Shown here: positions 54,753 to 63,677 of the stretch, piece by piece
Layout: every line of letters begins with the position of its first letter
How positions within the stretch are numbered: position 1 is the stretch's first letter
Assembly: GCF_019145355.1 (NCBI RefSeq)
Contig: NZ_JAHSTY010000001.1
Span: 2,790,001 to 2,854,000 of the forward strand
DNA from: Pseudomonas azadiae
Lineage (GTDB): Bacteria > Pseudomonadota > Gammaproteobacteria > Pseudomonadales > Pseudomonadaceae
Direction of reading: 5' to 3'
Length of the DNA stretch: 64,000 nucleotides
The notes under the pieces: model-generated
The model's database searches: none
Told to the model about the DNA's origin: nothing
What the model saw: only the letters and a program-made list of their open reading frames with translations
Position numbers and translations under genes: made by a program

Positions 54753-55631
54753 ATGAAACGTTTTCTTAGCATCGCCATGGCGTTGTGCATCGGCCTGACG
54801 ATGAGCATCGACGCCAACGCCAAACGCTTCGGTGGCGGCAAAAGTTCAGGTGCGGCACCGACTCACCAGACCAGCCAAATGGCTCCCTCCGCCGGTGCCG
54901 GCGGTGCTGCGGCTACCGCAGGCGCAGCCGGTGCTGCCGGTGCTGCCGGTGCTGCTGCCAAGGCCGGCGGTGCTTCGCGCTGGCTGGGCCCTCTGGCCGG
55001 TATCGCCGCCGGCGGCCTGCTTGCTTCCATGTTCATGGGCGGCGGCTTCCAGGGCATGCAGATCTTCGACATCCTGATCCTTGCCGTCATCGCCTTCGTG
55101 ATCTTCCGCTTTATCGCCGCCCGTCGCCGCAAACAGCAGGAGCACCTGGCTCCAGCCGGCGCGCCGATGCAGCGTGAAGTGTTCGAGCAGAAACCAGCCA
55201 TGGGTTCGATCTTCGGCGGTTCGGCGGCACCTGCTGCCGCCCGTCCGGTGATCAACGCGCCGGCCTGGTTCAACGAAGAGCGTTTCATCGAAGCGGCCCG
55301 CAGCCACTTCCAGTCGCTGCAGCAGCACTGGGACGCCAATGAAATGGACAAGATCGCCGAGTTCGTGACCCCGCAACTGCTGGAGTTCCTCAAGCGCGAA
55401 CGCGCCGACCTGGGCGATGCTTTCCAGTCGACCTATATCGATGACCTGCGCGTGCAGCTCGATGGTGTGGATGATCGCGCCGACAAGACCATCGCCACCC
55501 TGACGTTCAGCGGTGTGTCGAAGACCTCGCGCTTTGACCAGGGCGAAGTGTTCAGCGAAAGCTGGAACATGGAACGTCCACAAGGCGACAACCAGCCTTG
55601 GCTGGTCGCCGGTATCCGCCAGAACGGCTGA
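54753..55631 (+). CDS. Tim44-like domain membrane protein
   Basis: A 292-residue protein. A signal-anchor-like N-terminus (MKRFLSIAMALCIGLTMS) is followed by a low-complexity Ala/Gly stretch (GAAGAAGAAGAAAKAGG), then a membrane helix (MQIFDILILAVIAFVIFRFI) and a soluble Tim44-like domain (about 165-292, FNEERFIEAARSHFQSLQQH). The bacterial family has no settled function. The Ala/Gly stretch is encoded by a GGTGCTGCC repeat. ATG 54753 is chosen, since upstream in-frame sequence is not conserved; a terminator follows. Confidence 0.87.
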   Translation: MKRFLSIAMALCIGLTMSIDANAKRFGGGKSSGAAPTHQTSQMAPSAGAGGAAATAGAAGAAGAAGAAAKAGGASRWLGPLAGIAAGGLLASMFMGGGFQGMQIFDILILAVIAFVIFRFIAARRRKQQEHLAPAGAPMQREVFEQKPAMGSIFGGSAAPAAARPVINAPAWFNEERFIEAARSHFQSLQQHWDANEMDKIAEFVTPQLLEFLKRERADLGDAFQSTYIDDLRVQLDGVDDRADKTIATLTFSGVSKTSRFDQGEVFSESWNMERPQGDNQPWLVAGIRQNG

Positions 55632-55659
55632 TCCCTGCGCGCTTGAGCAAGCAGTTACA

Positions 55660-55687
55660 AAAAACCCCGGACCTGTCCGGGGTTTTC
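55660..55687 (+). terminator. Intrinsic terminator after the Tim44-like gene
   Basis: AAACCCCGGA-CCTG-TCCGGGGTTTT, a 7-9 bp stem with a T tract, 30 bases after the stop; A residues upstream make it potentially bidirectional. Confidence 0.88.
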
Positions 55688-55767
55688 TATTTCACGGTTG
55701 CACTTATAGCGAGCTACTGTATAAAACGCCCCTGTGAACCGCGCCATCTAGCAAGAGGATCCCGGCC

Positions 55768-56175
55768 GTGGAAGAAATCATCGAACAATTGCGTGAAGCC
55801 AACGAACCGGTCCCGGTTCCGCTGGAACTGCCTGACGAAGACCAACTGGTGGAAATCGAGGAACAACTGTTCATCGACATCCCGTTTGTCTTTCGTGAAT
55901 TCCTGCTGACCGTCAGCGACGTGGTGTACGGCAGCCTGGAGCCGGTGACCGTCACCGACCCGCAATCCCACACCTACCTGCCCGACGTGGCCGCCAACGC
56001 TTGGGATGCCGGTGTTGATCGCAGCATGATCCCGATCTGCCAGGACGGCGACGACTACTACTGCGTCGAAGAAGACGGCACCGTGGTGCTGTGGTCCGGC
56101 GAAGAAGAACTCGTTACCGAAGAAACCTGGGAATCGGTGTGGCACTGGGCGCGGGACGTCTGGCTCGAAAGCTGA
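55768..56175 (+). CDS. SMI1/KNR4-family protein
   Basis: A 135-residue acidic protein with a compact SMI1/KNR4 (SUKH) fold. Characteristic is LPDEDQLVEIEEQLFIDIPF near 21-40 leading into VFREFLLTVSDVVYG, and the later DGDDYYCVEEDGTVVLW segment. SUKH proteins are often immunity proteins, but there is no toxin gene beside this one, and the family also includes general cellular proteins. GTG 55768 follows AGAGGA. Confidence 0.87.
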   Translation: MEEIIEQLREANEPVPVPLELPDEDQLVEIEEQLFIDIPFVFREFLLTVSDVVYGSLEPVTVTDPQSHTYLPDVAANAWDAGVDRSMIPICQDGDDYYCVEEDGTVVLWSGEEELVTEETWESVWHWARDVWLES

Positions 56176-56185
56176 TCGCGCAGGT

Positions 56186-56235
56186 TGTAGTGAGCGAGCT
56201 TGCTCGCGCTGGGCTGGGCTGCAACGCAGCCCCCC
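56186..56235. repeat. Half copy of the family C palindrome
   Basis: TGTAGTGAGCGAGCTTGCTC followed by GCGCTGGGCTGGGCTGC, the left half of the element complete at 5329 and 48061, truncated before the end of the antiporter gene. Confidence 0.6.
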
Positions 56236-56243
56236 ACTGCCCG

Positions 56244-58007
56244 TCAGTGCTCCGGCGTATCCTTGTGGTTATCCAGTGTCTCCAGCAAGGCGACCTGCAT
56301 CCGCGTATGCACGCGGATGAACCACCGCCAGAGCACGGCCGCCACCGCCGCCGCGACCACCGCGACCAGCACCAGCAACTTGTTGGTCGGCAGAATGCTG
56401 GCCGACAAGGCTGCCAATAGCACAAAGATCAACAGCAGCGAAAGAATCGGGATCAGTTCGGAAATCACCCGACGCACACGCTGGGTATGCCGCCCGGCCA
56501 TTTCCGGTTTAACGCTCATCTCCGCCAGCAGCATCGACAGCGCCTTGAGCTTGCGATACGCCGCGATCAAAAACGGCAGCGAAACCAACAACGCCCCACC
56601 CCAGATCAACGCCTTCTGCCAGCTGGGGTCGCTGATCCAGCTTTCCAGATATCCACCAATGCGTGCTGCGAAATAACTACCGGCAAAGAAGATCGCCACT
56701 ACCAGCGCCAGGTTCACCCCCACTTGCAGGATGATTTTGCGGATCATCGACGCCAGCATCGCGCCTTCGCCCTGGGGCTGAATGCTGCGCAGCCACTCGC
56801 CATACAGGCCGAACACCCGGCTCATGCGCTTGGGCATTACCGCGGCGATCTTCAATGACAGCGGGTCCGCGCCACGAATCAGGTACGGCGTGAGCAGTGT
56901 GGTAATCGCCGAGACCGCCACAGCGACGGGATAGAGGAAATCACTGGTCACCTGCAACGTCATCCCCAGCGCCGCGATGATGAAGGAAAACTCACCAATC
57001 TGTGACAGCCCCATGCCCACGCGCAGTGAGGTACGGCCATCGTTGCCGGCGATAAAAGCGCCCAGGCCGCAGGACAGCATTTTGCCCAGCACCACGGCCA
57101 CGGTGATCACTGCAATCGGCCAGGCGTATTGCAGCAGGATCTGGGGGTCGATCATCAAGCCAATCGCCACAAAGAAAATGGCGCTGAACATGTCGCGCAC
57201 CGGCTCGATCAAGCGTTCGATCTTAATCAACTGCTTGGATTCGGCCATGATCGCACCGATCAGGAACGCGCCCAGCACCATGCTGTATTCCAGCTTGACC
57301 ACCAGCAGACAGAACCCGAAACACAGGCCCAGCACGGTGATCAGCAGCATTTCGTTACTTTCAAACTTGGCCACGTAGGCCAGTAGACGCGGCACCAGCA
57401 AAATGCCGATGACCAACGCGACGATCATGAACAGCGAAAGCTTGCCGACCGTGGAAAACACCTCGCCGGAACTGACCGTGCCGCTGACCGCAATGCTCGA
57501 CAGCAAGGCGATAATGCCGATACCGAGGATGTCCTCCACGATCAGCACGCCAAAAATCAGCTGGGCGAAGCGCTGGTCTTTCATCTTCAGGTCATTGAGC
57601 GCCTTGACGATGATCGTGGTGGAGGAAATCGCCAGGATCGCGCCGAGGAACAGCGAGTCCATGGTGTTCCAGTCAAACCACTGGCCGATCTCATAACCGA
57701 TCCAGATCATCAGGATGATTTCCAGGAAGGCCGCGATAAACGCAGTGGCGCCTACCTTGAATAACTTGCGCAGGCTGAACTCCAGGCCCAGGCAGAACAT
57801 CAGGAAAATCACCCCCAGCTCAGCGAGGGTCTTGATGGTGTCTTCGTCGTGGATCAGACCGAACGGCGGGGTGTGCGGGCCGATGATAAAGCCGGCGACG
57901 ATGTAGCCCAGCACGACCGGCTGCTTCAGCCGGTGGAACAGCACGGTGACCACCCCAGCCACCAGCATGATCACGGCCAAGTCCTGGATAAAGCTGATGG
58001 CGTGCAT
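56244..58007 (-). CDS. CPA2-family cation:proton antiporter
   Basis: A 587-residue inner-membrane antiporter with about twelve to thirteen helices. Family motifs are LKQPVVLGYIVAGFIIGP near residue 27, ISSTTIIVKAL near 128 and EDILGIGIIALLSS near 158. The usual cytosolic TrkA-N domain is absent; the tail has two more helices and a charged end. That sets it apart from KefB/KefC, so K+ or Na+ specificity cannot be decided. ATG 58007 is used. Confidence 0.9.
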   Translation of the reverse strand: MHAISFIQDLAVIMLVAGVVTVLFHRLKQPVVLGYIVAGFIIGPHTPPFGLIHDEDTIKTLAELGVIFLMFCLGLEFSLRKLFKVGATAFIAAFLEIILMIWIGYEIGQWFDWNTMDSLFLGAILAISSTTIIVKALNDLKMKDQRFAQLIFGVLIVEDILGIGIIALLSSIAVSGTVSSGEVFSTVGKLSLFMIVALVIGILLVPRLLAYVAKFESNEMLLITVLGLCFGFCLLVVKLEYSMVLGAFLIGAIMAESKQLIKIERLIEPVRDMFSAIFFVAIGLMIDPQILLQYAWPIAVITVAVVLGKMLSCGLGAFIAGNDGRTSLRVGMGLSQIGEFSFIIAALGMTLQVTSDFLYPVAVAVSAITTLLTPYLIRGADPLSLKIAAVMPKRMSRVFGLYGEWLRSIQPQGEGAMLASMIRKIILQVGVNLALVVAIFFAGSYFAARIGGYLESWISDPSWQKALIWGGALLVSLPFLIAAYRKLKALSMLLAEMSVKPEMAGRHTQRVRRVISELIPILSLLLIFVLLAALSASILPTNKLLVLVAVVAAAVAAVLWRWFIRVHTRMQVALLETLDNHKDTPEH

Positions 58008-58300
58008 GGCGAGGGGCTCCTTGAGGGTACCGGCGCTTTTCCCACTTCCGCTCGCGCTGCTGAAATTTCGCTAAGTTCGGAAGGAAAAGTCTGCCTTGAT
58101 CGTAAGAAATGCCCTGAGATGGGCTTTTGAAGGTTAACACCGCGACTTCCGACAGAAAGCCGGTGCAATATATGGAAACAGATCGGTAGAAGCGTGACGG
58201 CAAGCTGCCCAGCGGCGTCCCGTTAGGGATGGCGCTGCAAAGATTCCAGCACCCACAGAGGTGCCTCCCCCAACCAATGCCTAGAACCCGTGAGTGTGCT

Positions 58301-58777
58301 ATGGAACCCGGAAACGCCCAGCTGTCGATGACGGTATTGATGACCCCAGATATGGCCAACTTCTCCGGCAATGTCCATGGCGGCACGCTGCTCAAGTACC
58401 TCGACGAAGTGGCCTACGCCTGCGCGAGCCGTTATGCCGGCCGCTATGTCGTCACGTTGTCGGTGGACCAGGTGATTTTCCGCGAGCCGATCCATGTCGG
58501 CGAACTGGTGACGTTCCTCGCATCGGTCAACTACACCGGCAACACCTCGATGGAGGTGGGCATCAAGGTGGTGACCGAGAACATCCGCGAGCGCTCGGTG
58601 CGCCATACCAACAGCTGCTTTTTCACCATGGTGGCGGTGGACGACCAGCGCAAACCGGCGCCCGTTCCGCCGCTGCAACCGCACAACAGCGAAGACAAGC
58701 GCCGCTTCGTGCAGGCCCAGCAGCGCCGGCAGATCCGCCAGGAGCTGGAGAAGCGCTACCAGGAAATCAAGGGCTAA
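58301..58777 (+). CDS. Acyl-CoA thioesterase (hotdog fold)
   Basis: A 158-residue hotdog protein with MANFSGNVHGGTLLKYLDEV (about 23-42), where the Asn/His loop precedes the central helix, and HTNSCFFTMVAVD near 107. These match the YciA/ACOT-type acyl-CoA thioesterases. The Lys/Arg-rich C-terminal helix (RRQIRQELEKRYQEIKG) is common to Pseudomonas members. ATG 58301 is used. It is divergent from the antiporter with no shared function evident. Confidence 0.9.
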   Translation: MEPGNAQLSMTVLMTPDMANFSGNVHGGTLLKYLDEVAYACASRYAGRYVVTLSVDQVIFREPIHVGELVTFLASVNYTGNTSMEVGIKVVTENIRERSVRHTNSCFFTMVAVDDQRKPAPVPPLQPHNSEDKRRFVQAQQRRQIRQELEKRYQEIKG

Positions 58778-58812
58778 AACGCTGACAATCCCTGTGTGTA
58801 AACCCGATCAAC

Positions 58813-58899
58813 TGTGGGAGCTGGCTTGCCTGCGATGCAAGCACCTCGGTATGTCAGTTACACCGTAGTGATGCTATCGCAGGCAAGCCAGCTCCCACA
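58813..58899. repeat. REP pair (family B)
   Basis: TGTGGGAGCTGGCTTGCCTG and its inverted complement between convergent thioesterase and pdxY. Confidence 0.9.
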
Positions 58900-58930
58900 C
58901 AAGCTGCTCCCACATTTTTGGTCTGTGTCG

Positions 58931-59803
58931 TTACAGACCGATCGGCGTGGCCTCGAACCGTACGCGAGGATGGGCGATGCGGTCCTGGGCGCGCACCAGC
59001 TCCAGCTCGTAACTGGCGCAGGCCTGGGTTTCCAGCAGTACTTCATGCACCGCTGCGGCGGCGAACTCAAAGGCGGCCAGCAGGCTATCGCCCAACAGCA
59101 CGCGTGCCAGGAACAGGCCCGACGTCAAATCGCCCACGCCCACCGGCTGACGCGGGAACGCCAACAGCGGCCGGCGCAGGTGCCAGCTGCCTTCGGCTGT
59201 CACCAGCAGCATCTCGAAACCGTCCGGCAGCTTGCCGGGGTAGTCCAGATGTTTAACCAGTACGGCCTTTGGGCCGCGCGCCAGCAAAGCCTTGGCCATG
59301 GCCAGGCAGTCGAATAGCGATTGCGGCTTGCGCCCGGCAAAACTGTCCAGTTCCAATTGGTTAGGGCACAGGAAATCGGCCATGGCCACGGCTTCATCCA
59401 GCAGGAAATCGCTGACTTCCTGGGGCACGATGCAGCCTTTTTCCGGATGGCCCATCACCGGGTCGCACACGTACAGGGCCTTGGGGTTGATCGCCTTGAT
59501 GCGCGCTACGCCGGTCAGGATCGCCCGGCCCTGGGCCGCACTGCCCAGGTAGCCGGACAGCACGGCGTCGCAGTTGCCCAGCTCGCCGATTGCCGCAATG
59601 CCTTCCACCAGCGCCGGAATCTGCTGCGGCGCCAACACTTCGCCTGCCCATTGGCCATACTGAGTGTGGTTGGAGAACTGCACCGTGTTCAACGGCCAGA
59701 CGTTCACCCCGACCCGCTGCATGGGGAACACGGCGGCGCTGTTTCCGGCGTGGCCAAAAACCACATGAGATTGGATCGCAAGCAGATGAGGTGTGCGTTT
59801 CAT
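58931..59803 (-). CDS. pdxY: Pyridoxal kinase PdxY
   Basis: Phosphorylates pyridoxal to PLP in the B6 salvage route; 290 residues, ribokinase fold. Landmarks are [18 protein letters not shown] near 12-29, [10 protein letters not shown] near 114-123, and [12 protein letters not shown] near 223-234, which holds the anion hole and catalytic Asp. ATG 59803 is the start. Monocistronic. Confidence 0.95.
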   Translation of the reverse strand: MKRTPHLLAIQSHVVFGHAGNSAAVFPMQRVGVNVWPLNTVQFSNHTQYGQWAGEVLAPQQIPALVEGIAAIGELGNCDAVLSGYLGSAAQGRAILTGVARIKAINPKALYVCDPVMGHPEKGCIVPQEVSDFLLDEAVAMADFLCPNQLELDSFAGRKPQSLFDCLAMAKALLARGPKAVLVKHLDYPGKLPDGFEMLLVTAEGSWHLRRPLLAFPRQPVGVGDLTSGLFLARVLLGDSLLAAFEFAAAAVHEVLLETQACASYELELVRAQDRIAHPRVRFEATPIGL

Positions 59804-59921
59804 GCGGGAGATTTCCGTAAAGCCGTTGAAATTCTGGCCGCGCAGTATGCGACTAAACGCAGCCTGTACGACAGACCGGCGACACAGTTAAGCTGCTCTC
59901 ACTTTGTTGGAGTCTTTTCGC

Positions 59922-60317
59922 ATGCTGACCCTGGGAAACATGTTCGTGTTGATGCTGCTGGCGACCGGCGCCGCCTGGGTGTGGCACAACCACGGCCTGC
60001 GCGAGCGGGCGCTGGAGCGGGTCAAGCAGCACTGCGCCAAGCTCGACATCGAACTGCTGGACGGCGCAGTGGCGCTCAAGCGCATCGGCTTTGTGAAGGA
60101 CGCCAATGGTCGGCGGCGGCTGGCGCGCATCTACAACTTCGAGTTCACCGTGACCGGCGAAGCCCGCCATCCGGGGACCATCACCCAGTTCGGCGCCCAC
60201 AGTGCGCAAATCGAACTGGCGCCCTACCCTTTCGAGATCAAGACGCCGCTGCCCAGCGCCGAAGTGATCGAGCTGAGCCAGTGGCGCCAGGACCACGGCA
60301 CCAAGAACCGTCAGTAA
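59922..60317 (+). CDS. DUF3301 protein
   Basis: A 131-residue protein with an N-terminal membrane helix (MLTLGNMFVLMLLATGAAWV) and a soluble domain with RRRLARIYNFEFTVTGEARHPG, the typical DUF3301 strand pair. Function unknown; the family is confined mostly to gammaproteobacteria. ATG 59922 begins directly with the membrane helix, whereas a TTG six codons upstream would add a hydrophilic tail. It overlaps the 3' end of the convergent CobW gene by seven bases. Confidence 0.85.
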   Translation: MLTLGNMFVLMLLATGAAWVWHNHGLRERALERVKQHCAKLDIELLDGAVALKRIGFVKDANGRRRLARIYNFEFTVTGEARHPGTITQFGAHSAQIELAPYPFEIKTPLPSAEVIELSQWRQDHGTKNRQ

Positions 60318-61273
60318 CGGCAGGCGGCCAGTGCGGTCTGCAAGGCGTCCACGTCCTGTGGGTTGCTGAAGATCAATTCGATACGTGAATCGCGGCGCCA
60401 TTCGCTGGGCTGCCAGATGGGCACGTCGTTATCCACAGCGTTGGCGCTGATCCAGCCTTCGGGGTTGTGGATAACCAGCTTGGCGCGGCGCCAGTCAAGG
60501 CTTGCGAGCCACTGATGCAGACGCCGTGCGTCGAATTGCTGGCTCGGGTGCCAGCGCCAGCCGATACTCCAGCCGCCTTCCTGAGCCTGGCTCAGGCAAA
60601 TAGGCAGAGACGAATTGCTCCAGATCGCCGGCATTGGCGCGAGTCCTTCGGGCACGGCGAAGTTATCCACAGCGGTGCGAGCCTGAGCGTTCAGGCCAGG
60701 CAATTGCTCAAGCGGCAACTGCGCCTGGCGCGTCCAGTAAAGCGGACAATCGGGTAATTGCCGTTCGACGGCCTGGCGCTGTGCGGCGTCCAGCGCTTCA
60801 TCCTTGTTCAATACCAACAGACCTGCACTTGCCAGCGCTTGCTGTTGGGCTTGCGGTAAAGGTTTGCCTGCTGCCAGGGCTTGCGCATCCAGCACCATCA
60901 CGCAAGGTTGCACGGCCAGCACTGTCTGCCACGGCGCTTCTCGCAATTGCCTGAGCAACTGCGCCGGATGACCCAGGCCCGACGGTTCGATAAACAGCCG
61001 GTCGGGCTTGGCCTTACGCAACAACCGTCCAAGTCCCACCTGGAACGGTGCGCCATTCACACAGCACAAGCAGCCTCCAGCGACTTCGCCCAAGGCAATG
61101 CCGTCGTCATCTTGGGTGAGCAAGGCGGCGTCCAGGCCGATCTGTCCGAACTCGTTGATCAGCACGGCCCAGCGCTCGTGCGCAGGACGTTGGGCGAGCA
61201 GGTGCTTGATGAGGCTGGTCTTGCCGGCGCCCAAGGGGCCGGCGATCACGTGGGTGGGAATGTTCTGCAGCAT
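60311..61273 (-). CDS. CobW-type GTPase, short paralogue in a zinc-starvation operon
   Basis: A 320-residue G3E-family GTPase. The P-loop is GPLGAGKTS at 12-20, the metal-binding CxCC is CLCC at 68-71, and the later guanine motif is LNKDEALD near 155. It lies downstream of the ZigA-type gene and DUF1826, so it probably takes part in metal allocation. Three perfect DnaA-box 9-mers (60429, 60466, 60663) lie within it, two on one strand and one on the other. Confidence 0.88.
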   Translation of the reverse strand: MLQNIPTHVIAGPLGAGKTSLIKHLLAQRPAHERWAVLINEFGQIGLDAALLTQDDDGIALGEVAGGCLCCVNGAPFQVGLGRLLRKAKPDRLFIEPSGLGHPAQLLRQLREAPWQTVLAVQPCVMVLDAQALAAGKPLPQAQQQALASAGLLVLNKDEALDAAQRQAVERQLPDCPLYWTRQAQLPLEQLPGLNAQARTAVDNFAVPEGLAPMPAIWSNSSLPICLSQAQEGGWSIGWRWHPSQQFDARRLHQWLASLDWRRAKLVIHNPEGWISANAVDNDVPIWQPSEWRRDSRIELIFSNPQDVDALQTALAACRY

Positions 61274-61316
61274 GGGGGCGTCATTCAGGCCGTGTAGAGC
61301 CTTTGATCCTACGCGG

Positions 61317-61961
61317 TTATGCGAGCCAATCCAGTGTCAGGATCAAGCGGCGCTCATCAGCCTTGAGGGCTGGCGAACGGTGAATCAAACCGTGGCCTTC
61401 GTTACCGTGCCATTTGGTGCCTTTGAGCAGGGCGACTTCGCCGCACTGGATCTGCTCGATACGGTCGGTGGGCTCGGCGTCCGGCTGACCGAGCGTGCGA
61501 CGGTCCATGACGCCTTCACGCAACCATTGGCTGCCGATTCCGGCATAGGTGGTGATCAGCCGCACCGGCACATGGTCAACGTGAAAACGCGGGCACATGG
61601 CCTTATCCAGCAACCGCAGGCGCACGCCGATACGCTTGGCACCCAACAGACAGGCGAACGCGCTGACCAGCCACGACACATCAGCGACAAAACCATCATA
61701 GCCTTCAAGATCGCGGCAATTGCACGCCAACCCCTGCAAGTTGGGTACGGCGTCCTCACTATTGAGTTCTATGACCATGGAATCGGCCAACGGCTCATTG
61801 AGCGCCACCAGCAAGGCGCCAAACTCAGCGATATGCAGTGGTAATTGGCGCTGCCACACCGCCAGGTTGACGCCGTCTTCAAGGATGTCGGACAGCGCCA
61901 GCGGGGTTTCCCCACGCGTCTGGCGAATCACGGGGCGCAGGGCAATCACCGGGGCCAACAT
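61317..61961 (-). CDS. DUF1826 protein, possible 2-oxoglutarate-dependent oxygenase-like
   Basis: A 214-residue protein of the DUF1826 family, which is often found with Zur-controlled CobW genes. Residues H127 and D129 (RFHVDHVPVRL), H190/H194 (GHGLIHRSP) and a basic RRLILTLDW strand at the end follow the HxD...H...R order of Fe(II)/2-oxoglutarate oxygenases. That is a reading of pattern only. Its start overlaps the zigA stop by one base, so translation is coupled. Confidence 0.85.
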   Translation of the reverse strand: MLAPVIALRPVIRQTRGETPLALSDILEDGVNLAVWQRQLPLHIAEFGALLVALNEPLADSMVIELNSEDAVPNLQGLACNCRDLEGYDGFVADVSWLVSAFACLLGAKRIGVRLRLLDKAMCPRFHVDHVPVRLITTYAGIGSQWLREGVMDRRTLGQPDAEPTDRIEQIQCGEVALLKGTKWHGNEGHGLIHRSPALKADERRLILTLDWLA

Positions 61962-63166
61962 CAGGCTGCCTCTTCAAACCAAGGGCCAAAGGGATCGGCC
62001 AGCAGCCGCCAGCCTTCGACGCCCTGAGCCATTTCTTCATCGTTGAGCAAGCAGGCATCCAGCTCGGCGCGCATTTGCGCAAAGTCGATATTCTGCCCGA
62101 TAAACACCAGTTCCTGGCGGCAGTCGCCGGTGCTCAGTTGCCAATTGCCCATGATCGCCGCGACGCTTTCCTCGTCCTGGGGCCACTGGCTTTTCGGTAC
62201 AAAGCGCCACCAGCGCCCGGCAAACCCATGGCGCATCAAGCCTCCGGCCTGGGACCAACTGCCGGCGTCCTGGTGCTTGCTGGCCAGCCAGAAAAAGCCC
62301 TTGGAGCGCAGCAGTTTGCCGTTGACCCAAGGCCGGTCAATGAAATCGAAAAAACGCTGGGGGTGAAAGGGACGGCGAGCGCGGTAAGCGGTGGAAGCAA
62401 TGCCGTATTCCTCGGTTTCCGGCACATGCTCACCGCGCAATTCCTGCAACCAGCCCGGGGCCTGAGCGGCGCGTTCGAAGTCGAAACGCCCGGTGTTGAG
62501 GATCTTGTCCAGCGGCACTTCGCCCATGACCATCGGGATAATTTCCGCCTGGGCATTCAGCCGCTCAAGGATCGCGGTCAGCTCTTCGCGTTCGCGGCTG
62601 CTGATCAGGTCAATCTTGCTGATGAGGATCACATCCGCGAATTCGATCTGCTCGATCAACAGGTCGGTGATAGAGCGCTCGTCTTCTTCGCCGAGGGTTT
62701 CGCCGCGTGAGGCCAGGCTTTCTGCAGCCTGGTAGTCGAGCAAAAAGTTCATGCCGTCGACCACGGTGACCATGGTGTCCAGGCGTGCGATATCGGCCAG
62801 GCTTTGTTCGTTTTCATCACGAAAGGTGAACGTTTCAGCCACCGGCAAGGGTTCGGAAATGCCGGTGGACTCGATCAGCAGGTAATCGAAGCGGCCTTCC
62901 TTGGCGAGCTTTGCGACTTCTTCCAGCAAGTCCTCGCGCAAGGTGCAGCAGATGCAGCCGTTGCTCATCTCCACCAGCTTTTCTTCGGCACGGTTGAGAG
63001 TGACATCGCGCTGGACTTCGCTGCCGTCGATGTTGATTTCGCTCATGTCGTTGACGATCACCGCGACTCGAAGGTTTTCGCGGTTGCGCAGGATGTAGTT
63101 GAGCAACGTGCTTTTACCGGCGCCGAGAAAGCCGGATAACACAGTAACGGGGAGACGGTTGGGCAT
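61961..63166 (-). CDS. zigA: Zinc metallochaperone GTPase ZigA
   Basis: A 401-residue COG0523/G3E GTPase that delivers zinc under starvation. The P-loop is GFLGAGKST at 12-20, the metal motif CICC is at 71-74, and ISKIDLI is the guanine-recognition segment. The CobW C-terminal domain (about 260-395) follows. The start at ATG 63166 is 45 bases from a Zur-box-like palindrome in the upstream region, which supports zinc control. It leads an operon with DUF1826 and a second CobW gene. Confidence 0.93.
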   Translation of the reverse strand: MPNRLPVTVLSGFLGAGKSTLLNYILRNRENLRVAVIVNDMSEINIDGSEVQRDVTLNRAEEKLVEMSNGCICCTLREDLLEEVAKLAKEGRFDYLLIESTGISEPLPVAETFTFRDENEQSLADIARLDTMVTVVDGMNFLLDYQAAESLASRGETLGEEDERSITDLLIEQIEFADVILISKIDLISSREREELTAILERLNAQAEIIPMVMGEVPLDKILNTGRFDFERAAQAPGWLQELRGEHVPETEEYGIASTAYRARRPFHPQRFFDFIDRPWVNGKLLRSKGFFWLASKHQDAGSWSQAGGLMRHGFAGRWWRFVPKSQWPQDEESVAAIMGNWQLSTGDCRQELVFIGQNIDFAQMRAELDACLLNDEEMAQGVEGWRLLADPFGPWFEEAA

Positions 63167-63211
63167 CAGGTCATTCTCATCAGGTCGCCGGTCGGGCCAG
63201 GCTGTGTGTTT

Positions 63212-63229
63212 ATGTTATAGTATAACGAC
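63212..63229. promoter_or_regulatory. Zur-box-like palindrome
   Basis: ATGTTATAGTATAACGAC: the core GTTATA-G-TATAAC is a perfect 6-bp inverted repeat, matching the gammaproteobacterial Zur consensus. It sits between zigA and the divergent small exported protein gene and could control both. Confidence 0.85.
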
Positions 63230-63305
63230 ACAAATTAGCCAACCCTCTTGTTCGTCACGACAAAGGGCGCAATGCTTGCGAACCCTCCCGGCGTCGAGTA
63301 ACCCC

Positions 63306-63677
63306 ATGAAATACCTGGTGTGCGCCCTACTCCTATTGGCAACCGCAGGCACTGCCTGCGCCCAGGCACCCAGCCTGCTGGCAAAGTGCACACGCAGCGC
63401 TAACCTGCTGGCCTGCGTTGATCCGTTGGGTAATGCCTACAGCGTGGCGACGGTGGGCAACACCACGTATTTGCGCGGGTACGAATTGATCGGCAACCGC
63501 TATTGGGCCCAAACCAACAGCCGCTACGGGCAGCTGACGTTCTTCACCGGGCTGGCGTCGGATGGTGAGGCGTGGGTCGGCTACACACGGCGCGTGGGCT
63601 GGACCACCCTCAACCGTTTTTCCAGTTCGGGTGGCGCCAGCGCCAAGTTCACCTGCAGCCGCGTGACCGGCTGTTAG
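63306..63677 (+). CDS. Small exported protein of unknown function
   Basis: A 123-residue protein with a signal peptide (MKYLVCALLLLATAGTACAQ). Mature residues include four cysteines (KCTRSAN, LLACVDP, FTCSRVTGC) which may form disulphides, and a hydrophilic beta-rich centre. It resembles proteins that carry unreliable automatic names. It is divergent from zigA across the Zur box and its stop overlaps that of the convergent amidase by four bases, so zinc-starvation expression is plausible. Confidence 0.75.
   Translation: MKYLVCALLLLATAGTACAQAPSLLAKCTRSANLLACVDPLGNAYSVATVGNTTYLRGYELIGNRYWAQTNSRYGQLTFFTGLASDGEAWVGYTRRVGWTTLNRFSSSGGASAKFTCSRVTGC

Noticed and set aside
55768..56175. The SMI1/KNR4 protein as an immunity protein of a toxin system
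   Set aside because: No toxin, VgrG or contact-dependent inhibition gene is adjacent, so I left it as a family assignment only.
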